Made by a program: the position numbers and the translations under genes. A stretch of DNA of 64,000 nucleotides, taken from Enoplolaimus lenunculus. Lineage: Eukaryota; Nematoda; Enoplea; Enoplida; Thoracostomopsidae. Position 1 is the stretch's first letter. Each line of letters opens with the position of its first letter. This document shows, piece after piece, positions 45,664 through 57,484 of the stretch. The notes under the pieces were generated by a model. The model worked only from the letters and a program-made list of their open reading frames with translations, made no database searches and was not told the DNA's origin. Where the stretch lies: positions 186,001 through 250,000 of the forward strand of contig JASANG010000314.1 in assembly GCA_030248215.1 (NCBI GenBank). Reading direction: 5' to 3'.

Positions 45664-46183
45664 CAACGAACTCAATATTTTAGAAAGAGCGACAAAAAGT
45701 TGTGCTTAAACCGATTGTGAAAAACATCTTTTTCTCAGGAATTTCCATTTTAAGTACCAAAAGGATCTAAATTTTCGCCCGTACCGTCTGGCTCAATTTC
45801 GGGCTTGGTTGATTCTGCTGTAAAGCTGATTTGGAGATGTCATACCTTGTCATAGCATCGGATCTTACGGAATCGCTCATAATATTTGAGATTTAATACT
45901 GACACCAATGTTTTTTAAATTATGCCTTGAAATAAACGGGATTTTCAGTCTATAAGGTTCGCAAAATTTGTTTGAAATTCGAATGATAAATTATGAAATA
46001 TTCTAATCAGGGTTCGTAAGGTGACTGACTCTTGGATATGTTTTTCGAGCGAGTTTAACTGTGAATGATCAATTCAGACCCTGAAGCTGCCAGTAGTGAT
46101 TGAACTGTAAACACTTTTGCTAGTCGCGTACTGTAATTATTACCCGTTGAATAATTATTTCCTCAATTCGCTGCGTCAAAACG

Positions 46184-46371
46184 CAGTGCCGGAGCAGGCA
46201 GGGGTGGGGGCGCCCCCTAATTCCAGGGTGGCGCCCCCAAACTAGCGAGCGGGAAACCAGACGCATTTTAAAAAACTTAAGCAGTTTTTGTTTCAATCGG
46301 TTAGAGTGTGGGCCCGTTTTAGGGGTTGATCCCCCAAATGGAGGGTATGCGGGGTGGCTGCTCTGGCCTTG
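46184..46371. mobile_element. CAGTGCCGGAGCAG hAT-like MITE
   Basis: The left end is CAGTGCCGGAGCAGGCAGGG and the right end is GTGGCTGCTCTGGCCTTG. Flanks TCAAAACG / CCAAAAAG match at 6 of 8 bases. Confidence 0.8.
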
Positions 46372-46379
46372 CCAAAAAG

Positions 46380-47050
46380 TTGTTAACACCTCGTTCGGAT
46401 GTTGAGTGCTACAGTTGAAAACTAGCAACAAATTATACTAAATTCACAGTTGTCTCCAGAAAATTAAATTAGGGGGTGCATGTTGTGGTTAAATTAATGC
46501 GAAATTTAAAATAAATTACACCCCCTGCAAATAGTTTTTTTGTCAAATCAATTTAACTCTTTATATACCGGCATTATAAAAATTGTTTAACGGTGGCTAG
46601 AAGGGGTTCAGCTATACCCGGTGGCAAATACTTCCTGCATGTAGGAATGTTTTTAAATTTTGTGTTGAGTTGTTACAATATTTTGTATTTTCGTGTGTCA
46701 CAAAGCTGCAAGTTTGTTGCTGTTTGCATTTTGTAATGAAATTTCAATAACTTTTAATTTTCTTATCTTGACAAAAATAACAATCTACAAATAATTCCTG
46801 TGTGGTCCGAAGACTGTATAACGCTGGCGTCCAAGTAACCTCTTTCAATTATTGTCAAAAATGTTGTTATTACTGTCTGACCGTTTGTTTTGCGTAAAGC
46901 TGACGTAAGAATTTTGTGTCTGATCACACACACAATTTCAAGTTTACAGGATGCCGTTTCTCGTTAAAAGTCATCATTAAAACTATGTTGAGTTTAGAAA
47001 GTTGTCAAAATTTTTGCAATTTGAACTTCAACGCTAAAAATATTATTTGT
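46380..47050. other. No feature seen
   Basis: AT-rich intergenic DNA with no gene or clear repeat. Confidence 0.5.
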
Positions 47051-48727
47051 CGTAGGCTAATCTGCTATTCAGGCTAATTATTAATTGGCCTGGGACAATT
47101 TGCTATTTTGCGTAATAGCGGTTTCGCGTAGGCTAAACTGCTATTAAACTGATGGACCAATCAGATTTGATTATTTCGAAAGGCGCAATACCGTTAACCA
47201 ATCAGTATTAGTTTAACATCGTTGTTGTTTTGCTACAGCTTACAATCGGCATTTGGCCTATTCCAAACTGCTATTTGCTCACAACAGCAGATTGGTCTAG
47301 GTCAATAGGTAATTGACCTGAATAGCAGATTGGCCTAGTTCGATAGGTAATTGACCTGAATAGCAGATTGGCCTAGGTCAATAGGTAATTGACCTGAATA
47401 GCAGATTGGCCTATGTCAATAGGTAATTGACCTGAGTAGCAGATTGGTCTAGGTCATTAGGTAATTGACCTGAATAGCAGATTGGTCTAGGTCAATAGGT
47501 AATTGACCTGAACAGCAGATTGGCCTAGGTCAATAGGTAATTGACCTGAACAGCAGATTGGCCTAGGTCAATAGGTAATTGACCTGAACAGCAGATTGGC
47601 CTAGGTCAATAGGTAATTGACCTGAACAGCAGATTGGCCTAGGTCAATAGGTAATTGACCTGAACAGCAGATTGGCCTGAACAGCAGATTGGCCTAGGTC
47701 AATAGGTAATTGACCTGAACAGCATATTGGCCTAGGTCAATAGGTAATTGACCTGAACAGCAGATTGGCCTAGGTCAATAGGTAATTGACCTGAACAGCA
47801 GATTGGCCTAGGTCAATAGGTAATTGACCTGAACAGCAGATTGGCCTAGGTCAATAGGTAATTGACCTGAACAGCAGATTGGCCTAGGTCAATAGGTAAT
47901 TGACCTGAACAGCAGATTGGCCTAGGTCAATACGTAATTGACCTGAACAGCAGATTGGCCTAGGTCAATAGGTAATTGACCTGAACAGCAGATTGGCCTA
48001 GGTCAATAGGTAATTGACCTGAACAGCAGATTGGCCTAGGTCAATAGGTAATTGACCTGAACAGCAGATTGGCCTAGGTCAATAGGTAATTGACCTGAAC
48101 AGCAGATTGGCCTAGGTCAATAGGTAATTGACCTGAACAGCAGATTGCCCTAGGTCAATAGGTAATTGACCTGAACAGCAGATTGGCCTAGGTCAACAGG
48201 TAATTGACCTGAACAGCAGATTAGCCTAGGTCAATAGGTAATTGACCTGAACAGCAGATTGGCCTAGGTCAATAGGTAATTGACCTGAACAGCAGATTGG
48301 CCTAGGTCAAGATATAATTGACCTGAATAGCAGATTTGGCCTAGGTCAATAGGTAATTGACCTGAACAGCAGATTGGCATAGGTCAATAGGTAATTGACC
48401 TGAACAGCAGATTAGCCTAGGTCAATAGGTAATTGACCTGAACAGCAGATTGGCCTAGGTCAATAGGTAATTGACCTGAACAGCAGATTGGCCTAGGTCA
48501 ATAAGTAATTGACCTGAACAGCAGATTGGCCTAGGTCAATAGGTAATTGACCTGAACAGCAGATTGGCCTAGGTCAATAGGTAATTGACCTGAACAGCAG
48601 ATTGGCCTAGGTCAATAGGTAATTGACCTGAACAGCAGATTGGCCTAGGTCAATAGATAATTGACCTGAATAGCAGATTGGCCTATGTCAATAGGTAATT
48701 GACCTGAATAGCAGATTGGCCTACGAC
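47051..48727. mobile_element. Transposon with expanded 38-bp terminal minisatellite
   Basis: The left end is CGTAGGCTAATCTGCTATTC (after GT) and the right end is the inverted GAATAGCAGATTGGCCTACG (before AC). The left third (47051-47285) is unique and matches 35046-35406. The rest is a 38-bp tandem array whose unit contains the right terminal motif. It has no coding capacity. Confidence 0.85.
47288..48722 (+). repeat. 38-bp minisatellite, about 38 copies
   Basis: The unit reads CAGCAGATTGGCCTA plus GGTCAATAGGTAATTGACC plus TGAA. The part GGTCAAT-AGGTA-ATTGACC is a 7-bp-stem hairpin in every unit. Central copies are almost identical; edge copies carry AATAGC in place of AACAGC, showing that the homogenised variant spread from the middle. 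Confidence 0.95.
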
Positions 48728-48954
48728 ATATATATGCGCCTGTTAAATGTTGGAGCACATAGTTCCACCTATGCGTTATTCGTTCCTTTTACGGCTGATA
48801 TTATCTGATAGATTTCCAGGGTGCATATTTTCTGAGTCTGTCTATTTCAATCTACGAGTGCACCTGTGTTGGTAACATTTCAGGTTTAAAATGTCAGAGA
48901 AGCTCGCAGAGGATTTTGTAGCTCAGAACAAAGGCAAAACGGATGAGTTGATTA

Positions 48955-49265
48955 TATCAAGAGTAGACGATGCATACTCAACAAGAGTACGCAACTGGGT
49001 ACATTATAGAAAAGAATATACCCGGCAAGCGCTGCGTTTGTGGCCTACCCCCCGTTATTTTAGGGTTGTAGAACCTATGCAAACAATGGCACTTAATGTA
49101 TCCGGCATCAAAAATTGTTCCGCTTATTATTTAATTTAATGTAATTGCATGCGACAGCGACCCCCTCTGAACAAGGCAGTGGGTCGGCCAACAACGTAAC
49201 GCCGGCTGGTACTTTTTGTACCAACGGAACCCTAAGAGTTGCACACTCTTGTATCATGCACTCTT
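48955..49265. mobile_element. MITE with ACAAGAGTGTGCAACT ends
   Basis: Imperfect ~35-bp inverted termini with core ACAAGAGTACGCAACTGG at the left and GAGTTGCACACTCTTGT at the right. Sister copies are at 56905-57235 and 63295-63600. An 82-codon frame across the left end is fortuitous. Confidence 0.75.
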
Positions 49266-50932
49266 ACTTATTAAATATATATACATTACGGTTTTAATGA
49301 TTAAGAAAAGTTTATTCAGTTCGCAGTCTTCGACCAAAAGAACGTGCCTGCCACTGGTCACAAGAATTGTTTCTTTTTTCATTACGGACACAGTGCAAAT
49401 CCTGCAATTCTCTAGTTAATACCGCCTTATATTCTGTTGGTTAACATTTTGTTTATCTGGTTCTACCAGACCGTGACGTTCCTTTTATTTGACCGCCGTT
49501 TGGTTTCGCATTACTCCGCTGGCTAGCGCATTTTACCTGTAATATTGCTAAAAAGTTTCCTTGCAATTTGAGCTTTTAAATTCTTACAAAACCAGTCGGG
49601 GGTTTAATGATTTTCAATCGTAAAAAACTTAACCACTAAGGCAAAAATGGTTAAAAAATTCTTTGGGGGAATCTACAGCGTTCAACTCCCCTGCAATTAT
49701 GGAACTATACCGCCAGGAATTATAGAATGTCAGCCAATTAAGCAGCGACGCGTCACTAATTTCATTTTAGTCTATACGGCTTCGCATTAGACACAATTGA
49801 ACTAAACGCATCTAATAAATTCTGTTGAATGGTGTCCGGACGACGCTGTAAACAATAATGTTTACTCAATAAAGTCAGCCTTTTTGTCTGTGTCACGATT
49901 TGATAAATTTCCAGGCAGGGTAGGCGTCAGGATAGTCGGCGTCCCACAAACGGGACCAAGGTGGCACCGATAAAACGTTTTCTAGCTGTACAACTGCGTG
50001 GCTTGCGAAGAAATATAGTTAGCCTAAGATGAAGGCTTCTATAAGGATCCGGGATCTCGATTGGCAGTTTTGGGGGGACGCATCTGTCGGCACTATTTTC
50101 ATGTTCATATGGCTATGGTTTGTATATAATTTGTCATTAAAATTATAGCTGGATTTGGGACTAGCCATAATTTTAAGGATTTTATTTTAAGGATTTATAA
50201 ATCGATACTGCACAATTTGTACTGGTATGTTTTTGCATATTTTTAGGCATGGAATGGTTCATAGTAGCCATGTAAGCCGTGTCCCGTCAACAAAGTTCAG
50301 TTGAAAAATTTGTGCATTTTCTTATTTTGCACCTAGTGTACAAGATTTAATGTGGATGATGCAATAAAACGTCGTGTTTGGATTGCAGTTTCGATCGCGA
50401 GATTTTTTTCACTATTATATATCAGCGTCAGAAATTTATGGACCCGCCACTGTTTCAGGCCAAGCGGTATGGTGTGTTTTCCAAGTCGCCATGTGAAGCG
50501 AAGTAATGATCAGTGGCTGATCGACAATTTGTCTCTTGACAGTATCCGAAGGCTAAGCCTTAAAGCATAACGTTGGGAGACAAATTGTCGAGTCGGCTCG
50601 GTTTCTGATTCCAAGTTGTCGGTAGACGAGTTGTCGGGCGATGCGGTGATCCCACTCGGAGCCTACTGATGACCAAAGATAGAACCAGTAATTCCTATTT
50701 CCGCAGCATTTTATATGTTAAGTAGGGATAAAATTTGTATGACTCACTAGATCATAGCAGAAGCCTGTTGTTGTTGACTTTACGTGGTTTTAATGAGAAA
50801 ATGATATTTTGTTTGGTTCCTGGCTCTCAAAGTCAGCTGCTAATATTTTTGGATTGTTGTGTTATGGACTTGTTTACTTTGCCTATAGATTAGTGTTAGT
50901 TGATTAGTCAGAACGCAAAAGTTCCCATACAT
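49266..50932. other. No gene seen; one diffuse repeat
   Basis: About 1.7 kb of intergenic DNA. A stretch near 50575-50645 (ACAAATTGTCGAGTCG, GTTGTCGGGCGA) resembles 40225-40310, so an unclassified repeat is shared. Nothing else was recognised. Confidence 0.4.
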
Positions 50933-51202
50933 TTAACCCTTTCACTCATAGAGTATACTATGAGCAACTAAATACAATAATGTACGAGCATAAACACACA
51001 CTGAGAGCAGTGTTTAACATTTATAACATATGCGCAGTGCAAAATCTCTACAAGACTTGAGAGCCTACTCGGGCTCGAGCGTCAAGCTCCTATAGCTCAG
51101 TGGTCATCGTAAACGCCTCCCACCCGTGAGGCTGGGGTTCGAATCTTACCTTGCAATTACATCTCATATGAAATTGAAAATATTCATGTGAGAAAGGGTT
51201 AA
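50933..51202 (+). mobile_element. piggyBac-like MITE with tRNA-like interior, intact
   Basis: It is bounded by TTAA on both sides (50933-50936, 51199-51202). The inverted ends are CCCTTTCACTCAT and ATGTGAGAAAGGG; TTAA plus CCCT ends fit piggyBac. At about 51085-51150 it holds a tRNA-like sequence with A box TAGCTCAGTGGTCATCG and B box GGGTTCGAATC. The anticodon loop has 8 bases, so it is not a working tRNA. Confidence 0.8.
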
Positions 51203-51498
51203 CCGTTTGTTATTTTCCTGAAGCATTTGCTTTAAGCAAGCTTAAATCTATGGTTACAAGCCTTACCCTAAACCTAACCGTAAGTCCAAGCATATTTTAC
51301 TATTCGAGGCGTAATTTGTGAGATACTTTTGTGGGGTTAACTATAGAAATGCCCAGATTTAAATATTTTAAAAATTACAGATTATACCAGTTTAGCTGTA
51401 TTTCTGTGTGATGAAACTTTTAAGCTTCATAAATTGCGGTACTGTTTTGAACGGCCGTTTTGCTAACTGCAATAAATTGGGGTCTTTCGTTATGCCTT

Positions 51499-52078
51499 CC
51501 CAGCCGGCGTTTGCCCAAAATGGTCGGATTTTGGCAATTTTTTGCATATTTGAGCTTCTCATGACCTCGATTGATAATTGCACGCACAAATTGTAGTTTT
51601 TGAAAATAATTCGATTTTTAAGGTTCCGAGGTCTTTCCTTTGCGATCCTTAGAAGTTTTTGTCCAAAAGTTAGACAAACTATAAAACATTCGACACAGCA
51701 TGTTAGGCTGAGTGTAGTGGTGTTCAGAGTTTTGCCATCAGACGTCTGGCTAACGAGTTATGGTCAATTAACGTATTTGGCGCGCTGCCATTGATTTGGG
51801 ACTGCGCCAAATCCCTGATTTAACCATAACTCGTTAACCAGATATCTGATGGCAGAAATCCTAACCCCACTATACGCAGCTGAAGAAGCTGCGTTGAATG
51901 GTACATAATCTGTCTATTTTTCCCACACAATATTTTTTGGTTCCCAAATGGGAACATTAAAAAAATCGAATTTTTCAAAAATTCAAATTTGTGCGTGAAA
52001 TGATCAGGGTAGGTGATGAAATGCTCAAATATGCAATAATTTTCAAGATCCAACCATTTTGGGTACACACCGGCTGGG
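51499..52078. mobile_element. Palindromic foldback element, copy 1
   Basis: Two arms of roughly 285 bp run as inverted copies from CCCAGCCGGCGTTTGCCCAA to the complementary GGGTACACACCGGCTGGG, meeting near 51790. The centre keeps TAACGAGTTATGGTCAA, TTTGGCGCGCTGCCA and their complements. No coding capacity. Confidence 0.8.
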
Positions 52079-52420
52079 GGTACAACCGAAAAGACCCATA
52101 AATAGTTGTTTAGGACATGTCATTTTCATTTATCGCAGATAGAACAAACTCGAAACTCTGCGGGTTCATCAGGTAAGCAATTACTTTTCAATGTTGTATC
52201 AAAATTTTGAATTTTAGACGATATGGTATAAAAATTTGCCCCCCCCCCATGAAAAGTCGACTCGGGTACACTTTCATAGGAATATGTGCCCACCCAGGCA
52301 AATTTTTCACGGCAAAGTTCAACCGGTTTGAAAACAAATGTTGAGGCAGAGTGAACACAAAATTACAGTATGATCACTTACAGCAATTTTTGTGTCCAAC
52401 ATTTCGGTTATTAAAATATC

Positions 52421-52600
52421 GGCCCATGTATAGAACAGGGCCGGAACAGTGGTATAAGCATATTCCTAAGCCTAAGCCTAAGCGTGAGGATGAGCCTATC
52501 CCCTAAGCCTAAGCCTAAGCAAAAACGTTAGACTAAAGCGTACACTGCCTCTATTACAGCACCGTCGGAAACCGATCCGGCCGTGTTCTATACATGGGCC
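52421..52600. mobile_element. Type A hexamer MITE, intact
   Basis: The ends are GGCCCATGTATAGAACAGGG and CGTGTTCTATACATGGGCC, with CCTAAG hexamers inside. A perfect 8-bp target duplication AAAATATC flanks it (52413-52420, 52601-52608). This is the best reference copy for type A. Confidence 0.94.
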
Positions 52601-52904
52601 AAAATATCTGTAACAGCTGGACCGGTAGTTTTATTAAAGATCAAAATTTGTTTTTTCGGAATTGTATAATTGAACAAAGCGTGTTTGTAGAATTTCAAAT
52701 TTTCAGACATTTTAAAACAATAAATTTGTTACCAGAGGGCTATTTTGTGCCAAACTGTTTAGATCTTAGGTTTTGAACGCCGGCAGGATACTGAACTTTT
52801 GTGTGCAAGTAGGGTCCAAAATTTAAAATCAAAACATTGTCATTAATGTACAATTGTATGGTCTATATTGCCATTAAGGTAAAAACTGTTCAGACAATCA
52901 AGCA

Positions 52905-53030
52905 GCAGTGACCGTAGCCAGCTCAACCTTGCTACGGGGGGGATAAAAAATTTTCAGGACGCCCATACAAGGGTTTTCGATGGCTTACAAGCAAGGATGT
53001 AAATTTTTTAGGGGGGCAAAATGCTGGTTT
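52905..53030. mobile_element. GTAGCCAG hAT-like MITE, right end missing
   Basis: It starts GACCGTAGCCAGCTCAACCT and continues with the family interior (GGGTTTTCGATGGCTTACAA). It runs into the palindromic element at 53043. Confidence 0.65.
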
Positions 53031-53042
53031 ATTCGGATATCC

Positions 53043-53486
53043 CCGCAGCCTGTGTTTGCCCAAAAATTGTTGGATAATGAAAATTTTTGCATATTTTTTG
53101 AGGTTCTCACGACCTCCCCTGATCATTCCATCCTCAAATTTGATTTTTAAGGTGCCAAGGTGCCCGCCCTCGGGACCCGGTTAACGAGTTATTGTCAAAT
53201 AACTGATTTGGCGCGCTGCCAACGATTTGGGACGGAGCCAGATCAGTTATTTGACCATAACTGATTAGCTGGATGCCTGATTGTGAAAAATTTGTCACCA
53301 TTTAACTTTGCTCGGCCAGCAGCTTCCGCTAGTATATAATTTGTCTGACTTTTTACTAAAATTTTTTTGGGTCCCAAATATGTACTGAAACCTTAAAAAA
53401 TCGAATTTTTGAAAAATTCAAATTTGGGCGTCAAATATGCAAAAATTTTCAAAATCCAACCATTTTGGGGCAAACGCCGGCTGAGA
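53043..53486. mobile_element. Palindromic foldback element, copy 2
   Basis: It shares ends (GTTTGCCCAAAAATTGTTGG; GGGGCAAACGCCGGCTGAG) and centre (GATTTGGCGCGCTGCCA) with 51499-52078. Arms are about 200 bp and more diverged. Confidence 0.75.
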
Positions 53487-53761
53487 ATGGCTAACCGAAA
53501 AATCCCCAAAATTCCTTCAGTGGTGGTTGAATTCTTCTGGTTCCCTCTAGCGACGGGTTCGCAACCCAGACGATGCAGCTGTACTCCTTTGCACATACCT
53601 GCAGACGCAAATGTTTACAGACAATTGATACGGACCGCTTTGTTCGCAATGTTTGGTTTCCGAATATCGAATTCAGTATTTTAAGCAGTACAGTTTAGCG
53701 AATTCTAAAAACGCTAAACTGCACAACGGTTTTTCTACAATGTTTACATTATCGTTGATGT

Positions 53762-53928
53762 GGCCAATGTTACTTTTAGTGGCTTAACAATAGACTAAAC
53801 GTATTCCTAAGCCTAAGCCTAAGCCTAAGCCTGAGCGTAAACCTAAGCAAAAAAATTAATCAGGAATCTAAACCTACTCTTTTATAGACCCACCTGAAAC
53901 CTGGACGTGCCTTAAAGTAACATGGGCC
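53762..53928. mobile_element. Type B hexamer MITE
   Basis: The ends are GGCCAATGTTACTTTTAGTG and CCTTAAAGTAACATGGGCC with CCTAAG hexamers. Flanks GTTGATGT / ATTTTTGT are only weakly alike. Confidence 0.85.
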
Positions 53929-54328
53929 ATTTTTGTTATCAGAAATTAAATGTTTTGGATAACTTTTATTTGTTTATGTTAAAATTTGCTAAAATTACTT
54001 ATTATTGCACAATATCATTGGTAATTATACAAGGTTAACAGTCGTTTTGGTCGTGGGAAACATTACCGCGTGGACAGTTACGGCTAATACGAAGTCTTGG
54101 TGGTACATGGAATGGTGTTGTGTTTAACAAATTTAGCTGGTGTCACGTAGAAGTTGTTTGATTATGAACTCGTAGCTAAGTAATAAAACTTCTAGCCCAG
54201 TATCAAAATTGATGGATTAATTTTAAAAATTAGCTAATGTAAGGTATGTTGTGTGTTTTTCTTTCGAATTTCAGATTTAACTGTGAAAATATTGCGAGCA
54301 AGACTTTAATAGTTTACATACAAGTGCG

Positions 54329-54515
54329 AGCCCATGTACAAAACAGGGCCGGAACAGTAGTATAAACATATATGTTCCTAAGCCTAAGCCTAAGCGTATG
54401 GATGAGCCGATTCCTAAGCATAAGCCTAAGCCTAAGAAAAAATTAGTCTAAAGCTTGAACTGACTCTATTATAGCCCGTCCGGAAAACGATCCGGCCCTG
54501 TTCTATGCATGGGTC
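54329..54515. mobile_element. Type A hexamer MITE
   Basis: The ends are AGCCCATGTACAAAACAGGG and CCCTGTTCTATGCATGGGTC. The target duplication is CAAGTGCG / CAAATGCG (7 of 8). Confidence 0.88.
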
Positions 54516-54639
54516 CAAATGCGGATGCGAATGTAATATCCGCACTTAGTTTTTGAGGTTGCGGATACGGATGTTGACATCCGCAACATCCCTACCAGAC
54601 CACAAACGTATGTCGATAGCAAAGTATCCAAAATTAATA

Positions 54640-54972
54640 AAGCCTGAGCGTAAGCCTAAGTCTAAGCATTGCAAAAGCGTATTCCTAAGCCTAAGCCGAA
54701 GTCTAAGCCTAAGCGTTGCAAAAGCGTATTCTAAGCCTAAGTCTAAGCATTGCAAAAGCGTATTCCTAAGCCTAAGCCTAAGTGTAAGCCTAAGCGTTGC
54801 AAAAGCGTATTCCTAAACCTAAGAGCTGCAAAAGCGTATTCCTAAGCCTAAGCCTATTAAGCGTTGCAAAAGCATATTCCTAAGCCTAAGCAAAAAAATG
54901 TAATCTAGAATGTAAGCCTACTCCTTTACAGACCCACCAGAAACCGGGACGACCCTAAAAGTACCATGGGCC
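54640..54972. mobile_element. Type B hexamer MITE, expanded, left end missing
   Basis: Repeated blocks of CCTAAGCCTAAGC plus GTTGCAAAAGCGTATTC lead to the right end CCCTAAAAGTACCATGGGCC. Confidence 0.8.
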
Positions 54973-55523
54973 CGTCCATAGTTCGAGCGTGTTTCAATTT
55001 GAATGAATCATCCTTCGGACGTGAGTTTTAAAATATTCATGATTCGTGTTGTATAGCAACAGAATTGATTACGTAACCTCAATACCGCGGCGACCCGCAT
55101 GCTGTTTTAATTAATAACCTATGGTCGTGGAAGCACGCAAATTTTGCCTGTGAGGAAAGTTGGTTTACCCCTGGTTCGAGGTTAGCAGCTGGGGCATGTA
55201 GTATATAATCCTGTAGCATATGACGTGGGTCACAGGCGGATCCAGCCGGGACACCCTGGCATAGGCCAACATTAGTGATCAGAACGAAGATTTTGTATTA
55301 TGGATAAAATAGCGTTTGGCGTCTCGTTCGTTTCTCTCTGGCATGGTTTTTTTCAATATTAATTCTTGCGCCACGTCCCTGTTCAGAATTGTTTCGGATC
55401 AGCCGTCTTGAGTAATAAAATTGGGATTTGCTTTAAGGCTTGGGCTGAGAGTTAGCCGTGAGTTTAGGTTAAGCTTAAGATTGGGAGAGTAATCAACAGT
55501 AAATCTGGAGGATTTTGTCTTCT
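54973..55523. other. No feature seen
   Basis: Intergenic DNA. A GGCGGATCCAGCC motif near 55236 resembles the end of the element at 56167 but has no partner. Confidence 0.45.
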
Positions 55524-55719
55524 CGCCCATGTATAAAACAGCGCTGGAACTGTTTTTCTGCGGGATTGTATACAATAAAGCAAGCTTAAGCTTTAGACTA
55601 TTATAGCTTAAGCTTAGGCTTAGGCTTAAATATAAAAGCTCATTATTACGCTTAGGCTTAGGCTTAGGCTTAGGAATATACTTATACTACTTCGTTCCAG
55701 CCCTGTTCTATGCATGGGC
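55524..55719. mobile_element. Type A hexamer MITE
   Basis: The ends are CGCCCATGTATAAAACAGCG and CCCTGTTCTATGCATGGGC in reverse orientation. The target duplication is TGTCTTCT / TGTCTCCT (7 of 8). Confidence 0.88.
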
Positions 55720-55967
55720 TGTCTCCTATCGAAGTAAAGCTTTCACGGAAACGAACACATGCCTTTAAAGTAAACGTACCCTTGTTATTTTATATGAGTC
55801 ATATTTTGCTTATACGCGAATCTGAGGTTATTTTCTATTGCATAAAGTGCTATTACCGTCTGGTTTCATGTTAACAGAACAGATAAAACGTTAAATCAGC
55901 TGTTATGGAATAGGTCAAGCTTGATGCGTTGGCGAACACTATCTACCTGAGCGTTTTGACCCAAGGG

Positions 55968-56110
55968 CCAGCGCCAGAGCAGCCACCCGCATACCACCTA
56001 TTTTGGGGGGAGCCCCCACCTCTAAAGGGGCCCACACCCTAACCGGTTGAAACAAAAAACGCTTAACTTTTAAAATGCGTCTAGCTTCAAGCTCGTTTCG
56101 CTCGCAAGCC
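55968..56110. mobile_element. CAGTGCCGGAGCAG hAT-like MITE, truncated
   Basis: The left end region CCAGCGCCAGAGCAGCCAC and the core AACCGGTTGAAACAAAAAAC are present; the far end is missing. Confidence 0.7.
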
Positions 56111-56166
56111 CATTTTGAGATATTTTGTTTAAGGGGTTAATGGATACTTTTTCAGTTTGTAACACG

Positions 56167-56337
56167 CAACGGCGGATCCATGGGAAGGCCACCCCGGCCG
56201 TGCCCCCCCAACAGCATCTCGACAAAAATTATACAGCAATTTTATGGCAATAGTTCGCGGTTTGTGTTGTGGGTCAAAAATATGTTTATTACCTGTCAAA
56301 TTTCCCCCCCCATTTTGAGATCCTGGATCCGCCATTG
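56167..56337. mobile_element. GGCGGATCCA hAT-like MITE
   Basis: The ends are CAACGGCGGATCCATGG and GGATCCGCCATTG. The target duplication is GTAACACG / GTAACACA (7 of 8). Confidence 0.85.
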
Positions 56338-56669
56338 GTAACACAAGAAATTCTGTTTTGAAAATATCCATAAGACGTAACCGTTTCTTATCCTCTTACC
56401 CAAACTGTCCAAACGAAAGCCTACGTTTTTACTGCGACAATTTTGAAATTATCATTGAGTATAAATCAGACGAACCCACCCACTTACGCTTTTACCAGCA
56501 TTTATCTGATTTTTTACGTTTTAACTGCGTTTTAATTACACACAAAACAACTGATTAATAACAGCGGAAATTGTGAAAAAAACATTATTTACTATCTTAC
56601 ATAAGCATCTTAGTGATACTAAAATCACAATTAGAAAAACATTAATTGTTTATGTAGTGTTGATAGATA

Positions 56670-56892
56670 AGGGTCCATATTCTCAAATGTGTATAGCAAC
56701 TATCATCAGTTAGTAATAGGTTTTCAAACTCACTAACTATTGCAGTTGATGAACTCAAAATAGTTACAGGAGTAGAACAAATCACATACGAAAAATGTGC
56801 TAAATTTTAAGCCTCAGCTTTTAAAGGGTCCAAAGTTACAATACCTATCGCCAAATGATGATAGGTGCTACACACATTTGAGAATACGGTCC
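56670..56892. mobile_element. MITE with CATATTCTCAAA ends
   Basis: GGGTCCATATTCTCAAATGT at the left and the inverted ACATTTGAGAATACGGTCC at the right, with CTATCATCA motifs next to each end. It is related to 36993-37213. Confidence 0.8.
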
Positions 56893-56904
56893 AAGAATAT
56901 AGTT

Positions 56905-57235
56905 AATATCACCAAGACTCGATAATGACAAGAGTGTGCAACTCTTGGGATACCGCATGGTACAAAATGTACCACCTGGTGTTGCGTTTTTGGCCGACAT
57001 TTCCATTGTTTAGATATGGGGCAGCTGTCACATGCAATAACCCTAAATTGAATAATAAGCGCAACATTTCTGTTGCCGGATCCATAAAGTTCCATGGTTC
57101 GAACGGGTTGTACCCCCTCTAAATAAAGGCGGGGGAAGGCAAGAAGGCAACGCGTGCTGGGTACATTTTTTCTACACAGCATGTGCTCAGTTGCACACTC
57201 TTGTTAAATAGCGGTTGTCCACTCCTGATATCAGT
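56905..57235. mobile_element. MITE with ACAAGAGTGTGCAACT ends
   Basis: It has perfect 16-bp core termini ACAAGAGTGTGCAACT and AGTTGCACACTCTTGT inside longer imperfect ones. The interior includes GACCCCC/CCCCCTCTAAATAA motifs as in 63295-63600. Confidence 0.8.
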
Positions 57236-57484
57236 AAAATAATTTAGTTGCCTGACAGGAGTACTGGGGGGGCTCAGGAGACAACGTGCCCCAATTTGAA
57301 TTCATATTAAGAAAAGACCCTGTTTTGATACTGAATTGACGCAAACAATTTACCAATCCCGTCATAAGATGAAAGATTTAAAATATTTTTCGATGCCAAC
57401 TGTTTTTTATGAATTTCGCATTATTTATGAATAAAAATTACTAAACATTTATCTAAAGGTATTAGCATTAAGGCATAAAAATTG

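Noticed and set aside
47288-48722. CRISPR-like regular array
   Set aside because: There are no variable spacers; the entire 38-bp unit repeats, and the surroundings are eukaryotic and transposon-derived.
48891-49139. 82-codon plus-strand frame
   Set aside because: Mostly within a MITE whose sister copies do not keep the frame open; no domain.
51085-51150. Functional tRNA gene
   Set aside because: A and B box motifs are present, but the anticodon loop is 8 bases and the D arm and acceptor stem do not pair properly. It lies inside a MITE and recurs at 23370-23440.
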